From NCBI GenBank assembly GCA_031415695.1, contig JANOSH010000037.1, positions 62,001 through 126,000 on the forward strand: a stretch of 64,000 nucleotides of DNA, read 5' to 3'. The notes under the pieces were generated by a model. It saw only the letters and a program-made list of their open reading frames with translations, was not told the DNA's origin and made no database searches. Made by a program: the position numbers and the translations under genes. The DNA is from JANOSH01 sp031415695. GTDB taxonomy: Bacteria > Actinomycetota > Acidimicrobiia > Acidimicrobiales > Ilumatobacteraceae. Shown in pieces: positions 29,331-36,810 of this stretch (within the stretch, counting starts at the first letter, position 1; the number at the start of each line of letters is the position of its first letter).

Positions 29331-29661
29331 ATGAAACGACGGACCCGGCTTGTCTTATCTCTTGCGCTCATCACGAGCGTTCTTGCCCCCCGGCACTCAT
29401 CAGCGAGCGCCCCGAGCCTCATCCTGTTCGATGACGCCTTCCAAAATGGTGTTCGAGGGTCGAGCAAGCCTGAGCGTCAACGGCATTGCTGTGGGTCAGC
29501 TACCTGCGGCGTCGAGTGTGCGCCCGGTGCTCATTGATCACTGGACACGGCGCTCGATCACGGTGCCGATATCAGCGCTACGGACGGGAACGAACACGTT
29601 CACCGTAGGGTTCGCTGGCGATGTACGCATCGACCGACTGCAAGTCGAACTCGCCCGGTAG
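29331..29661 (+). pseudogene. secreted beta-sandwich-like protein, frameshifted
   Basis: From ATG 29331 there is a good signal peptide (M-K-R-R-T-R-L-V-L-S-L-A-L-I-T-S, cleaved after S-S-A-S-A) and then S-L-I-L-F-D-D-A-F-Q-N-G in one frame, which stops at 29537. The next frame carries a plausible continuation, E-G-R-A-S-L-S-V-N-G ending S-I-T-V-P-I-S-A-L-R-T-G-T-N-T-F-T-V-G-F and R-I-D-R-L-Q-V-E-L, stopping at 29661. The switch falls near 29445-29465. One missing or extra base would explain it. Whether the gene is broken or the read is wrong cannot be decided here. Confidence 0.45.
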
Positions 29662-29759
29662 CTAGGCAGATCCACGCTTCACCCGACTCGGAACGGTTAC
29701 TTAGGCAAGCGTTGTTCGGTACCGGTTTGCGATCAGGCGTTGCCCTGCGCCACGAGTCC

Positions 29760-29835
29760 CTTCGGACTAACGATGCATTCCGCTGCATCGCCACGACGAG
29801 AAACCGATGCATCAACGTGCATCGTTGGTCCGAAG
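29760..29835. repeat. long inverted repeat in a gene-free stretch
   Basis: Left arm CTTCGGACTAACGATGCA (29760-29777) pairs with TGCATCGTTGGTCCGAAG (29818-29835): 18 bp with one G-T type mismatch. Inside, TGCAT-type short repeats could form a second smaller stem. The surrounding 29662-29949 has no credible gene. The fold recalls recombination-site hairpins, but integron core-site consensus is not met. Confidence 0.6.
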
Positions 29836-29949
29836 AGCCGAAGTGTCAGCAGCTACTTACCCCTGAAGAAGTAGGGCGTAGGGCCAGGTGATCGGACACT
29901 CCGTCAAGACGTGATATGCATCTATGACTAGAGTAGAAGGACGGTTCAA

Positions 29950-30429
29950 ATGACGTCTAGCAATGCCAGCACAATCCCGTTCACACCCGCGCTCGAAGCC
30001 CTGATTGCGCAGATGGCTGACCGTGCGGAGCGTGATGACGACTTCTATATTGGAACCGTTCACCTGCTGGACGCCCTCTGCCGGCAGGACGCCAACTCGC
30101 GACACCTGCTTGAAAAGGCTGGGATCTTGGAAGTTCTCCTTGCCGCAATCGACGAGTACTGGACATCTCCCTCATACGGCACAGTCGTTTTTTCCACTTC
30201 TTCCGGCGAGCGCTTCGAGGTCAGGACGGTTGCTGACAATCCTCGCAAACGTCACCTAACTGCACATCGACATGAATCAGGCAGGGTACTGGCGCGTCGG
30301 TTCAACCCGTTCGAAACGGTAGCGACCTACTCACCAGCGGACGACGAAGTCCAGAGGCTTGCAGAGCGTTGGGAGACCCTAGAGCAGGGTCCATCCGTCG
30401 ATGGTCAACCGTCGGTCGACGACGAGTGA
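29950..30429 (+). CDS. stand-alone Clp N-terminal-domain-like protein
   Basis: 159 aa. Residues 11-60 (F-T-P-A-L-E-A-L-I-A ... Y-I-G-T-V-H-L-L-D-A-L-C ... L-L-E-K-A-G-I) follow the Clp repeat motif found at the N-terminus of ClpA/ClpC, including the I-G-T-x-H-L-L core. No ATPase domain follows; the rest is hydrophilic and unrecognised. Free Clp-N proteins such as ClpS-independent adaptors bind client or Clp proteins, so an adaptor role is possible (inference). ATG start with GAAGGAC about 10 bases upstream. Its last 51 bases overlap the end of the convergent gene 30379-31002. Confidence 0.65.
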   Translation: MTSSNASTIPFTPALEALIAQMADRAERDDDFYIGTVHLLDALCRQDANSRHLLEKAGILEVLLAAIDEYWTSPSYGTVVFSTSSGERFEVRTVADNPRKRHLTAHRHESGRVLARRFNPFETVATYSPADDEVQRLAERWETLEQGPSVDGQPSVDDE

Positions 30430-31002
30430 TCCGTAGCGAAATGGCGCCGACAACCCCACGACGTCGGGCGGCGCAGTAGCGAAGTCGAAGCTACCCCACC
30501 GATGGGTTCGGGCCGCTTCCAGCTCGGCGTTCACCGATCCGCCGCCGAGTTCGATTACCACCGACGCCGATCCCAATTGTCGATATCCGCCATCGATCAT
30601 CACGGGAGCGCTAGCGGCGTACCACTCCCAGTCGAACGCGACTGGTGCCGGGCTTCCGTAGGCCCTACCGAGCGCCTCGGTGGGGTCGTCGAGTTCAACC
30701 CCGTAGGTTTCGTTGGCAATCGTCCATTGCTCGAACGGCGATTCGCATTCGTGTTCGGCCCACAGCCCTTCAGCCTTGAGCAACAGCGCATCGACGTTGC
30801 GCAGCACCGGCCCGGCAGGCTCGCACACATGAATCAGGGGCTCGCCGGAACGTACGACGGCAGCGGCGTACCACGTGGTTCCGTCAGGTCGCACCACCAG
30901 TGTTGTGTACGCGCCAAGCGCGCTGTCAGGTGACCACACCTCAAATGTCCATTCCTCGAGCAACCCGTGGTGGCGGCGTTCGGACTCGGGTGAGAACACC
31001 AC
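30379..31002 (-). CDS. conserved-looking protein of unknown function, coupled to a desaturase
   Basis: 207 aa, rich in Trp and acidic residues, with no membrane segment or signal peptide. It is not recognised. The region V-W-S-P-D-S-A-L-G-A-Y-T-T-L-V-V-R-P-D-G-T-T-W is faintly like lipid/steroid-metabolism accessory proteins, but too weakly to name. It starts 3 bases after the desaturase stop on the same strand, so a role in lipid metabolism is suggested by context only. Its 3' end overlaps the convergent Clp-N gene by 51 bases. Confidence 0.6.
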   Translation of the reverse strand: MVFSPESERRHHGLLEEWTFEVWSPDSALGAYTTLVVRPDGTTWYAAAVVRSGEPLIHVCEPAGPVLRNVDALLLKAEGLWAEHECESPFEQWTIANETYGVELDDPTEALGRAYGSPAPVAFDWEWYAASAPVMIDGGYRQLGSASVVIELGGGSVNAELEAARTHRWGSFDFATAPPDVVGLSAPFRYGSLVVDRRLTIDGWTLL

Positions 31003-31005
31003 GAT

Positions 31006-32055
31006 TTATCCGGCGGTCGGCGGGGCGCCCATCGCCCGGAGCCAGCGTGTGTGCGACGCCATGGCAGCCCACAGGCTCGGGTGCACCCGGTAGTCGGTTC
31101 CGGTTGCCGCGCACAGATCTTTGATACCTTCGGCCATGTCGGGGTACGACGTGTGGGGTAAGCCGGGTGCGAGGTGATGTTCGATCTGATGATGCAGGCC
31201 GCCCATCAACCAGGCGACCGATGGTCCAATTACCGGCGTATCGCAGCCAACGTTGGCCGTTGTGCGAAGTTGATGGGCCACGAAATCGTCGCCCCGACGT
31301 GGGGTCGACGGGTCGCCAAAGGTGGTGTTGTCGACACAATGCGCCACTTGAAAAAACACGGCCAGCACGAAACCAACAACCCACGAACACGCCACATAGA
31401 ACGCCAGCACCATCCACCATCGGTGAAAGAACATCGGCAGAACAACGGCCCAGCCGAGGTGTGCAAGCTTGCCTGAACCGAGCAGCGCCAGGTCACTCGG
31501 CGAGGCCTTTCGGCGCATGGGCTGACTACCAATGTGCCCGGTGACCAGGTGTTCAAAGTCGGCCCACAGCATCCACTGCAACGTGAGGAAGCCGTACAGG
31601 GCCCAAATGTAGATGTGTTGGTATCGGTGCCACGGTTTCCACGGCTGATCAGGAGCAAGCCGGGCGTATGGCATCTGTTCAATATCGGTGTCGATGCCGA
31701 CGACATTGGTATTGCCGTGGTGCATGACGTTGTGCTTTTGTCGCCACAGCCACGAGTTTGCGCCGAGCATGTCGCCGCTGTACGACAGGACCATATTGAC
31801 CCTGCGTGACACCCCGAAGGCGCCGTGGTTGGCGTCGTGCATCACGCACGTGCCCGTGGCGATGAGCGCCACGATCAACACACAGGCCAGCGGCACAGCC
31901 AGCAGGGGCCCGTTCGCCACGAATACCAAGCCCGCATAGCTACCCACGGCCAGTAACCCGATGATCACGGCCTTGCCATGCAGTCGCCTCGTGGCCCGTT
32001 GCAGGACTATCTCGGCAGGTCGCCGTTGGGTAACCGCTTCAACCGTCAAACTCAT
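31006..32055 (-). CDS. membrane fatty acid desaturase
   Basis: 349 aa with four main hydrophobic segments. All three His boxes are present: H-D-A-N-H (73-77), H-N-V-M-H-H (108-113) and H-H-Q-I-E-H-H near residue 290. The Q-I-E-H-H form is typical of front-end/linoleoyl-CoA-type desaturases, but there is no cytochrome b5 domain. The enzyme is a di-iron oxygenase that adds a double bond to acyl-CoA or acyl-lipid. It is divergent from the PadR gene, so the decamer array at 32106-32149 could also control it. Confidence 0.87.
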   Translation of the reverse strand: MSLTVEAVTQRRPAEIVLQRATRRLHGKAVIIGLLAVGSYAGLVFVANGPLLAVPLACVLIVALIATGTCVMHDANHGAFGVSRRVNMVLSYSGDMLGANSWLWRQKHNVMHHGNTNVVGIDTDIEQMPYARLAPDQPWKPWHRYQHIYIWALYGFLTLQWMLWADFEHLVTGHIGSQPMRRKASPSDLALLGSGKLAHLGWAVVLPMFFHRWWMVLAFYVACSWVVGFVLAVFFQVAHCVDNTTFGDPSTPRRGDDFVAHQLRTTANVGCDTPVIGPSVAWLMGGLHHQIEHHLAPGLPHTSYPDMAEGIKDLCAATGTDYRVHPSLWAAMASHTRWLRAMGAPPTAG

Positions 32056-32105
32056 GGTCTCGTCACACTACGGCAACGACCCGCGCTTTTGAGAACGGGC
32101 TTACA

Positions 32106-32149
32106 TACCGAGTATTGACAATGGAGATACTCAGTATGCATACTTGGTA
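32106..32149. promoter_or_regulatory. PadR operator array over a TTGACA promoter
   Basis: A decamer ATACTYRGTA occurs three times: reverse strand at 32106-32115 (TACCGAGTAT), forward at 32127-32136 (ATACTCAGTA) and forward at 32140-32149 (ATACTTGGTA). The last two flank a perfect 12-bp palindrome AGTATGCATACT. A -35 box TTGACA at 32115-32120, with CATACT 18 bases on, lies inside the array and would start RNA at about the padR ATG. This suggests autorepression by PadR. It lies between padR and the divergent desaturase. Confidence 0.65.
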
Positions 32150-32150
32150 T

Positions 32151-32729
32151 ATGTCAATCAGAGAGGGACTCCTTGCCCTCCTCGCCAGTGAACCCAAGTA
32201 CGGGTATCAACTCAAGAGCGAGTTCGAGGAACATACTGGTGGCGTATGGCCACTCAACGTCGGGCAGGTGTACACGACCCTCGATCGTTTGCAGCGCGAC
32301 GAACTGGTGCTACCTGGCGCCACCGACGCCGAGGGCCGCACGTCGTATGCCATCACCAAGGCCGGGCATAAGGAGCTGACCGCCTGGTTCGGTTCGGCCG
32401 ATGCCGATAGTGCGCCACCGCGCGACGGGCTCATGATCAAGGTGCTGCTCGCCATGGTTACCCCGGGCGTCGATGCCCACGATGTGATCGATGCTCAACG
32501 CGCCGGGCTCATGGCTGTGCTGCGGGCTCACCGCCGGCGACTGCAACAAATTCAAGCTGCATCACCCGGCCCATTTGATGACGCCGACGAGCGCCACGCC
32601 CACCTCACCACTGTTTTGCTCTTCGACGCGCTTGTCGCTCGCGTCGAAGCCGAATTGCGATGGCTCGACATCTGCGACGACCGACTGCGATCTACCGCTA
32701 CCACTCGTTCGAAGGGGAACCGTTCATGA
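32151..32729 (+). CDS. PadR-family transcriptional regulator
   Basis: 192 aa from ATG 32151. The N-terminal winged helix contains Y-G-Y-Q-L-K-S-E-F and V-G-Q-V-Y-T-T-L-D-R-L, the PadR signature, followed by a helical dimer domain with a basic coiled-coil-like C-terminus (R-A-H-R-R-R-L-Q-Q-I). The frame is open to a TTG at 32115, but that start would lie inside the promoter. PadR genes often precede ABC transporter genes that they repress; here what follows is a broken ABC ATPase overlapping by 4 bases, so its target may be the divergent desaturase instead. Confidence 0.85.
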   Translation: MSIREGLLALLASEPKYGYQLKSEFEEHTGGVWPLNVGQVYTTLDRLQRDELVLPGATDAEGRTSYAITKAGHKELTAWFGSADADSAPPRDGLMIKVLLAMVTPGVDAHDVIDAQRAGLMAVLRAHRRRLQQIQAASPGPFDDADERHAHLTTVLLFDALVARVEAELRWLDICDDRLRSTATTRSKGNRS

Positions 32730-33010
32730 AACCGATTCTGGAATTTCGATCCGTTGAGCGCCGCTTCAAGGGACATCTCGGGTGGTCAACAACAACGGGT
32801 TGCCATCGCCCGGGCCATTGTCGGCGACCGCCAACTGATTCTGGCCGACGAACCAACTGGTGCTCTCGACACAGTGACGGGCGAAGGGGTGCTCGGCCTG
32901 TTGGCCAAGCAGGTTGCCGACGGTCGAACCGTCATCCTCGTAACGCCACGAGCCCCGTTATGCCAGCTACGCCGACCGGGTCCTCACTGTTCGCGACGGC
33001 AAGGTCAGTG
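32726..33010 (+). pseudogene. ABC transporter ATP-binding protein remnant
   Basis: ATG 32726 overlaps the padR stop. The first 15 codons (M-K-P-I-L-E-F-R-S-V-E-R-R-F) are a normal ABC N-terminus. The sequence then jumps, with a frame change near 32775, to S-G-G-Q-Q-Q-R-V-A-I-A-R-A-I and Walker B (L-I-L-A-D-E-P-T-G-A-L-D). Walker A and about 100 residues are gone. A second shift near 32946 is needed to read H-E-P-R-Y-A-S-Y-A-D-R-V-L-T-V-R-D-G-K-V. It is the remnant of a PadR-linked macrolide-exporter-type ATPase. No permease is recognisable in the 170 bases after it. Confidence 0.8.
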
Positions 33011-33178
33011 AGAACCCCGGCCGCGTCGTGACCTGGCTGCTGATCGCGACGAGTTCGACATCGAGGATGCGCGGCAGCGGTTCTCGGGTGGCTCGCGACA
33101 CGCACGCCACGCCGCATCCCCGGCGCGCTACTTACCGACGCCTAGCCACCGCCTGAATGACACCCGGCGTCAGACGTG

Positions 33179-33643
33179 CTAGCTGAAACGAACATCGAAA
33201 ACGTCGAGGGGCTCTACCGCTGTAGCCTGTGCAAAACGGCTGACAGTGACTGTGAACCGATCGAGGAAACCCACGTTGCCGAGTAACACCGGATACAGCG
33301 GTCGCCACTCGTCGATAAACCCGACATCGAGTGTCCATCTCAACGGTTCCGCCTCGACTCCATCGGGCGGGTGAAGCCAGCCGGAGACTTCAACGAACCG
33401 GGCACGTACAAAGCCGCCACCGATGCCGAGATCTTCAACATCATCCGGGTCGTCGAGATCAATACCAGCGATCAACGCAAGCGACGAATCAGCAAGCACA
33501 TGTTCGCTGCCGGTATCAACCAGGGCTGACACCACTGGCTGAGCAGCCCCGATCGAAAACCTGGCGACCGGGCGAAGCACTGCCCGACCCCGACGAACGT
33601 GATCCTCCTGAAAGAAGGGAAAGACGAGCGGTGATGACGTCAC
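33179..33643 (-). CDS. single-domain retropepsin-like aspartic protease fold protein
   Basis: 154 aa. A-L-V-D-T-G-S (Asp43) fits the catalytic loop of retropepsins, preceded by a P-V-V-S-A strand and followed by the usual glycine-rich flap strand (I-G-G-G-F-V-R-A-R-F) and L-L-G-N-V-G-F-L-D, the second h-h-G motif. A single-domain member would act as a dimer. Its start overlaps the stop of the DUF5678-like gene by 4 bases, so the two are made together. Proteolytic activity is inferred from the motif only. Confidence 0.65.
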   Translation of the reverse strand: MTSSPLVFPFFQEDHVRRGRAVLRPVARFSIGAAQPVVSALVDTGSEHVLADSSLALIAGIDLDDPDDVEDLGIGGGFVRARFVEVSGWLHPPDGVEAEPLRWTLDVGFIDEWRPLYPVLLGNVGFLDRFTVTVSRFAQATAVEPLDVFDVRFS

Positions 33644-33831
33644 CCAAGGCCGACGAGGACCGGCTCGTCCTCACGGGGAGCCCGCATAATCGAAACCTTC
33701 AGGTTTTGATGGCGAATCAGCTCCCACAGCTCGATAAGGCTGGCCGCATCTGCGACAACGCGATCTGTCGCGTCGTCGATCGCTACGAATCGACCGGGGT
33801 AGTCGAGCAAATTGGGGTGTCGCGCCTTCAT
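33640..33831 (-). CDS. DUF5678-like small protein
   Basis: 63 aa. Y-P-G-R-F-V-A-I-D-D-A-T-D-R-V-V-A-D-A-A-S-L-I-E-L-W resembles DUF5678 proteins, which carry a Y-x-G-x-W/F-V-A strand and a following helix; the function of that family is not known. It overlaps the retropepsin-like gene by 4 bases (ATGA). Small upstream partner plus protease-like downstream partner recalls an antitoxin-toxin layout, but this is only a structural analogy. Confidence 0.55.
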   Translation of the reverse strand: MKARHPNLLDYPGRFVAIDDATDRVVADAASLIELWELIRHQNLKVSIMRAPREDEPVLVGLG

Positions 33832-33886
33832 CCTCTAGATACTACTGGCGGGGTCTGCGGTAGGGGACGAGATTATTGCAACGGGC

Positions 33887-34777
33887 TTAGACCGCTCGGT
33901 AGAGGCCGGGTTCGAACTGGCGCACCTCGCCGCGTTCGATGAGTCGATCGAGGTGCATGCCGACGGTGGTGCGCTCGACGTGGTCGGCGAAAAGCAGCTC
34001 GACGCCCCGCCGATAGACAAACCGGTGGGCGACCATCTCGTCGATTGACCGAGGCTCGGCGAGGAATCGAACCATCTCGACGTCTCGCTTGGTAATCACC
34101 GCGGCGAACACATCGAGCATCTCGACGAAGGTGTCGCGACCCTCGATTACACCCTTTTGGTGAAATGTCACATACTGCCGGGCGTCGAACTCGCGGACCC
34201 TCACGAGCGCCTGTTCGAAGTCGACCAGGCTCGACCAATGGTCGCCGTAGTACGGGCCGAAACCCGTGAGATCGATATCGCCAACAAAGAAGATTCCTCC
34301 CGGCTCAATCATGAAACCCGTGTGTCCTCGAGTGTGGCCGGCGAGATGAACACAGGTAACGGTGACGCCACCCAACTCGAACGTGTCGCCGTCGGCGAAG
34401 CCGGTTGCATCGGGCCGAGCGGTGTACGCGAACCTTTCCACCACTTCGTTACGCCACCCACCTTCGATCTCAGGAGGCATGCCGTAGACCTTCATCAGGC
34501 CATCGAGAGAATGCACGCCAAGTAGATCGTCGTGGTGCAGATGCACCTTGGCCGAGGAATAGTCACCGAGGCCGACCATGTGATCTTCGTGAGCGTGCGA
34601 CACAAGAATCCGGTCGACGGTGACCCCGGCGCCTCCCTGATCGGACACGCTGAGCGACGGATCGATCAGCACCGTGCCCACGGTTCCGCTCACAAGCACC
34701 GAGTTACCGTGGGGATACTTTCCGTTGTCGACACCGGCGAGAACCGTTACCTCGGGCGACAGAATTTGGTTAGCCAT
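33887..34777 (-). CDS. metallo-beta-lactamase-fold hydrolase with C-terminal winged helix
   Basis: 296 aa from ATG 34777. The metal motif is V-S-H-A-H-E-D-H, with further ligands in L-A-G-H-T-R-G-H and F-V-G-D-I-D-L. After the MBL domain, residues from about 240 (S-I-D-E-M-V ... H-L-D-R-L-I-E-R-G-E-V) look like the small C-terminal helical/winged domain common in MBL hydrolases of lipid or thioester substrates. The frame is open to 34819, but M-A-N-Q-I-L-S is the better N-terminus. Substrate not known. Confidence 0.8.
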   Translation of the reverse strand: MANQILSPEVTVLAGVDNGKYPHGNSVLVSGTVGTVLIDPSLSVSDQGGAGVTVDRILVSHAHEDHMVGLGDYSSAKVHLHHDDLLGVHSLDGLMKVYGMPPEIEGGWRNEVVERFAYTARPDATGFADGDTFELGGVTVTCVHLAGHTRGHTGFMIEPGGIFFVGDIDLTGFGPYYGDHWSSLVDFEQALVRVREFDARQYVTFHQKGVIEGRDTFVEMLDVFAAVITKRDVEMVRFLAEPRSIDEMVAHRFVYRRGVELLFADHVERTTVGMHLDRLIERGEVRQFEPGLYRAV

Positions 34778-34878
34778 GTTGATTGGCGAGTGTAGGGACT
34801 TCGCATTCATCAAGCTCAACCGGTCACACTTTGGATGGCTGCATCGTCTATCCGGTACGAACCCGAAAGGACACCAGA

Positions 34879-35197
34879 ATGAAGCGAATCACGATCGTTG
34901 GTGACGGATGTGCAGTTGACCTTCGTACCAAGTTTCATCTCGGCAAACTGCTCGCGAGCCCCAAACGGGCGCTCTCGACCGATACCGATGGCATGCGGCC
35001 CGCTACCTACCTCGACGACATGTCGTCCATCGCGGCGTGCGTCGGCGTGCCCCAAACCATCGGCGCGCTAACCGGGGGCGTGCTGTATCTCGATGCAGGC
35101 TGGCAACAAATCGTCAACGAACTTCGCTGTGTCGCTGTCCACGCGGGTGTCACGATTGAAACAGATGCCAAGATCGACTCGATGTCCGACATCGCCG
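34879..35197 (+). pseudogene. FAD/NAD(P)-dependent oxidoreductase remnant (phytoene-desaturase-like)
   Basis: M-K-R-I-T-I-V-G-D-G starts like a Rossmann FAD motif, but the G-x-G-x-x-G helix is lost, and the text jumps to L-G-K-L-L-A-S-P-K-R-A-L and A-T-Y-L-D-D-M, then V-L-Y-L-D-A-G-W-Q-Q-I-V-N-E-L-R ... H-A-G-V-T-I-E-T, which matches the middle of amine-oxidase/phytoene-desaturase proteins (the Y-x-x-G-G-W-x-x-L-V-x-x-L segment). The frame then runs on without family resemblance. Large internal deletions are the simplest reading. Confidence 0.6.
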
Positions 35198-35548
35198 ATG
35201 CTGCACCAACTGTTCCAACGAGTTATCTCGGGCGACATTGCCGGCGTGATGGCACTGCTTGCCCCCGACGTGGTGGAACTCGACGACGGCGGGGCACTCC
35301 ACCGTGCGGCCCGGCGCCCGATCGTCGGACCCGATCTTGTAGCGCGCTTCATAATCAATCTGGCAGAACGAATTGGGCCAACAATGACGGTCGACGCTGG
35401 TGTTGTCAACGGACGAATTGGTTTGCTGTTCAGGACCGACGGTCATACAGACATCGTGATGAGCTTCGAGATCAACCTGGCATTAAAGGTGAAAGGAATC
35501 TACGTTCAGCTCAATCCCGACAAGCTGCGCCATCTGAATCCTCGATGA
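35198..35548 (+). CDS. NTF2/SnoaL-like domain, resembling the C-terminus of SigJ-type ECF sigma factors
   Basis: 116 aa. L-F-Q-R-V-I-S-G-D-I-A-G-V-M-A-L-L-A-P-D-V-V through R-P-I-V-G-P-D-L-V-A-R-F-I and the closing N-P-D-K-L-R-H-L match the SnoaL-like domain at the end of SigJ-type sigma factors. The sigma-2 and sigma-4 regions are absent, so it is either a truncated sigma factor or a free NTF2 protein. It follows the oxidoreductase remnant in another frame; SigJ-type genes and such oxidoreductases are often neighbours, so both may be relics of one locus. Confidence 0.5.
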   Translation: MLHQLFQRVISGDIAGVMALLAPDVVELDDGGALHRAARRPIVGPDLVARFIINLAERIGPTMTVDAGVVNGRIGLLFRTDGHTDIVMSFEINLALKVKGIYVQLNPDKLRHLNPR

Positions 35549-35563
35549 TGCAAGACTTGAGAT

Positions 35564-35962
35564 GTGATTGTATATCTGACCCCTGAGTGGGTCGAGGCGC
35601 TCGACACGACCGCCTCGGCCAGCCCCTCGCTCACGAAGGTGGCCACCGGGTTGGATCTGGGTGTCACCCAAGTGGTGCGAGACACCCCGAACGGAACATT
35701 CATCTATCACCTCATCATCGACGAAGGTCGTGTGCGGTTTGGCGTTGGACCTGCGCACGACGAACATGCGCGTTTCGAACAGTCGTATCGAACCGCCGTT
35801 CAGGTCGCCACCGGAAAACTTGCGGCCCAAGAGGCGTTCGTCAAGGGGAAGGTCACCCTTACCGGCGATCACAACAAGATCATCGAGGCGCAACCTTTGT
35901 TCTCGGCGCTCGAGTCCGTCTTCGATCATGTTCGCCAGAACACCGACTATTCCGCGCAGTAG
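35564..35962 (+). CDS. SCP2 sterol-carrier-like protein
   Basis: 132 aa. The pattern fits SCP2 domains: an N-terminal strand-helix, G-T-F-I-Y-H-L-I-I-D-E-G-R-V-R-F-G-V-G strands, an A-V-Q-V-A-T-G-K-L-A-A-Q-E-A-F helix and the K-G-K-V-T-L-T-G-D strand followed by a final helix. Such proteins bind lipids or acyl-CoA. GTG start at 35564. The next gene starts 6 bases after its stop, so it may share a transcript with the glycosylase. Confidence 0.7.
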   Translation: MIVYLTPEWVEALDTTASASPSLTKVATGLDLGVTQVVRDTPNGTFIYHLIIDEGRVRFGVGPAHDEHARFEQSYRTAVQVATGKLAAQEAFVKGKVTLTGDHNKIIEAQPLFSALESVFDHVRQNTDYSAQ

Positions 35963-35968
35963 TCAACA

Positions 35969-36808
35969 ATGCCCGAACTACCCGAGGTTCAAGCGCATGT
36001 CGAGCGGCTGACCGATCGATACGCCGGTGCCGAACTCGTCAGCTTCAAGCCTTTCAACTTCACCGCGCTCAAGACTGCTGTGCCCTCACCGTCGCTTGGA
36101 TATGGCCAGGTGCTGGGGTCGGTACAGCGTCGGGGGAAGTACCTGATGCTCGATTTTGGCGAACTCACCTTTGTTGTTCACCTCATGCAGGGTGGGCGGC
36201 TGCGAGAGGAACCAAAACAGACAGCCAAGCCACGCAACGGTCAGGCCCGATGGATGCTGGCCGATGGTCGAGCGCTGTTACTCACCGAGGCGGGCAAGGA
36301 ACGCAAAGCCGGCGTGTGGTGCACGTTAACGAAGGGCCGGCTGACCAGCGCGCCGCTCGACCGCGTTGGTCCCGAGGCGCTCTCGCTGTCCGTCGAGGAA
36401 CTCGCTGCTCAGTTCGCCGCGCACAACATGCGTATCCACGGATTCCTGCGAGATCAAAAGTGTATTGCTGGTCTTGGACGACTTCTCGCCAACGAGATCT
36501 GTCATCGCGCCAAACTGTCGCCCTTCGCTATGACCGGCAAGCTCGGCCTTACAGGCGCTGCCAAGGTGCACGCCGCCATTCACGACTGCATCGACGAGGG
36601 TTTGGCATTTGAACGGGCGCAAGACAGTATGAGCTCGTCGGCCGAGCGGCCCGCCGCCATGCACAACCGTACGGGTGAGCCGTGCCCGGTATGCGCCGAC
36701 GTCGTGCGTTCGGTGACCTACTCGGGCTACACGGTCAACTATTGCGCCACGTGCCAAACCGGTGGAAAGCCATTGGCCAACAACACAACGTCGAAATTTC
36801 TCAAGTAG
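35969..36808 (+). CDS. Fpg/Nei-family DNA glycosylase
   Basis: 279 aa. The N-terminus M-P-E-L-P-E-V carries the catalytic Pro2 and Glu3. R-R-G-K-Y-L supplies the conserved Lys, a helix-two-turns-helix follows (C-I-A-G-L-G-R-L-L-A-N-E-I-C), and a C-terminal zinc finger is formed by C-P-V-C and C-A-T-C. The finger ends in Q-T-G-G-K rather than the classical Fpg form. These enzymes excise oxidised bases, mainly 8-oxoguanine. The Nudix gene begins 2 bases after its stop. Confidence 0.87.
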   Translation: MPELPEVQAHVERLTDRYAGAELVSFKPFNFTALKTAVPSPSLGYGQVLGSVQRRGKYLMLDFGELTFVVHLMQGGRLREEPKQTAKPRNGQARWMLADGRALLLTEAGKERKAGVWCTLTKGRLTSAPLDRVGPEALSLSVEELAAQFAAHNMRIHGFLRDQKCIAGLGRLLANEICHRAKLSPFAMTGKLGLTGAAKVHAAIHDCIDEGLAFERAQDSMSSSAERPAAMHNRTGEPCPVCADVVRSVTYSGYTVNYCATCQTGGKPLANNTTSKFLK

Positions 36809-36810
36809 CT

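Noticed and set aside
29760..29835. Integron attC site
   Set aside because: The arms show CTAAC and GTTGG, but neither fits the RYYYAAC/GTTRRRY core consensus, and no integrase is seen.
32115..32150. Longer PadR start at TTG 32115
   Set aside because: The TTG is the start of the TTGACA -35 box and the extension runs through the operator copies.
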